Under the pieces are notes generated by a model that saw nothing but the letters and a program-made list of their open reading frames with translations, made no database searches and was not told the DNA's origin. 6,268 nt of DNA from Bacillota bacterium (GTDB lineage: Bacteria > Bacillota_A > Clostridia > Peptostreptococcales > Anaerovoracaceae), in assembly GCA_017437925.1 (NCBI GenBank), contig JAFRWQ010000045.1:1-6268 (forward strand). The letters run 5' to 3'. This document shows positions 5,802-6,268 of the stretch, in pieces. Position numbers and translations under genes: made by a program. How positions within the stretch are numbered: the stretch's first letter is position 1; every line of letters begins with the position of its first letter.

Positions 5802-6268
5802 TATTTTTCAGCCTTTTTGACTTCTATGGACAGCAGGTCGAGGTCCTTCTTCTCGACGGTGGTCGGGGCGTCGGACATGACGCACTGGGCGTTCTGGTTC
5901 TTGGGGAAGGCAATGACCTGCCTGATGTCGTCGGTCCCGCAGATAAGCATGCAGAGTCTGTCGAGGCCGTAGGCCAGGCCTCCGTGGGGAGGAGCTCCGT
6001 ACTTGAAGGCGTCGATGAAGAAGCCGAAGCGGTTCTGGATGTCTTCTTCGGTGAGCTGCAGCACTTCGAAGATCTTCTTCTGCAGGCCGCTGTCATGTAT
6101 CCTGATGGAGCCTCCGCCGGCTTCGTAGCCGTTGATGACTATGTCGTATGCGTCGGCGTATATCTTGTCCAGCTCGCCGGTGTCCAAGTACTTGATGTGC
6201 TCCTTCTTGGGCGAGGTGAAGGGATGGTGCATGGCCATGTAGCGGTTCTCTTCGTCGGACCACTCGAA
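5801..6268 (-). CDS. aspS: Aspartyl-tRNA synthetase, C-terminal 155 residues; 5' part outside window
   Basis: AspRS is a class II synthetase that joins aspartate to tRNA-Asp. The visible part is the end of the catalytic domain. It opens FEWSDEENRYMAMHHPFTSP, typical of the bacterial-type enzyme after its large insertion domain, continues with the AYDIVINGYEAGGGSIRIHD block, and contains class II motif 3 in GAPPHGGLAYGLDRL, whose arginine binds ATP. IAFPKNQNAQCVMSDAP is the usual C-terminal block, followed by a short charged tail ending KKAEK. Frame is open to the window edge and the methionine at 6236-6238 is internal, not a start. Whether the enzyme is discriminating or also charges tRNA-Asn cannot be judged without the N-terminal anticodon-binding domain. 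The TAA stop overlaps the NadD-YqeK start by one base. Confidence 0.97.
   Translation of the reverse strand, partial: FEWSDEENRYMAMHHPFTSPKKEHIKYLDTGELDKIYADAYDIVINGYEAGGGSIRIHDSGLQKKIFEVLQLTEEDIQNRFGFFIDAFKYGAPPHGGLAYGLDRLCMLICGTDDIRQVIAFPKNQNAQCVMSDAPTTVEKKDLDLLSIEVKKAEK

Noticed and set aside
5824..6096. 90-codon minus-strand frame inside aspS
   Set aside because: Low-complexity Ser, Pro, Thr and Arg translation, a shifted frame of the clear AspRS coding region.
1..6268. Search for mobile elements, CRISPR repeats, tRNA or rRNA genes, toxin-antitoxin or defence genes
   Set aside because: None seen: nearly all of the window is accounted for by nine housekeeping genes, with no repeated units or integration signatures.

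Overview
The window is a compact block of nine genes, all on the minus strand, with gaps of 0 to 53 bases and four overlaps. The gene families point to Bacillota, most likely a mid-GC member of the Clostridia: an RNase J with every catalytic residue in place, a YlbF/YmcA-family protein, a YqeK-type HD domain, an EF-P with the B. subtilis-like KPGKGAA loop, and Shine-Dalgarno sites close to AGGAGG. G+C looks to be in the mid-50s percent by eye, yet AGG (Arg) and ATA (Ile) are used freely. The species cannot be named from this window.

In the direction of transcription (high to low coordinates) the layout is as follows. The end of aspS (5801-6268, 5' part outside the window) is followed, sharing one base, by a NadD-YqeK fusion protein (4701-5801). 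Next come rsfS (4326-4685), an unrecognised 89-residue acidic protein (4060-4329, ATGA overlap with rsfS), RNase J (2375-4042), a cysteine-free YlbF/YmcA-family protein (2039-2365, whose Shine-Dalgarno overlaps the RNase J stop), an M24 Xaa-Pro aminopeptidase (973-2046, 8-base overlap), efp (359-919, after the only sizeable gap, 53 bases) and the start of mltG (1-354, GTG start 4 bases after efp, 3' part outside the window).

The genes are housekeeping functions around translation, RNA turnover and growth: tRNA-Asp charging, NAD synthesis joined to a probable Ap4A hydrolase, ribosome silencing, mRNA decay, peptide trimming, rescue of polyproline stalls, and control of peptidoglycan strand length. 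I see no tRNA, rRNA, mobile element, CRISPR array, phage gene, riboswitch or convincing terminator or promoter. No stretch over 300 bases lacks a gene. I find no clearly new multi-gene system. The points most worth following are the NadD-YqeK fusion with a shortened HD domain, the unknown 89-residue protein translationally coupled to rsfS and followed by RNase J, and the YlbF-family protein coupled to RNase J.
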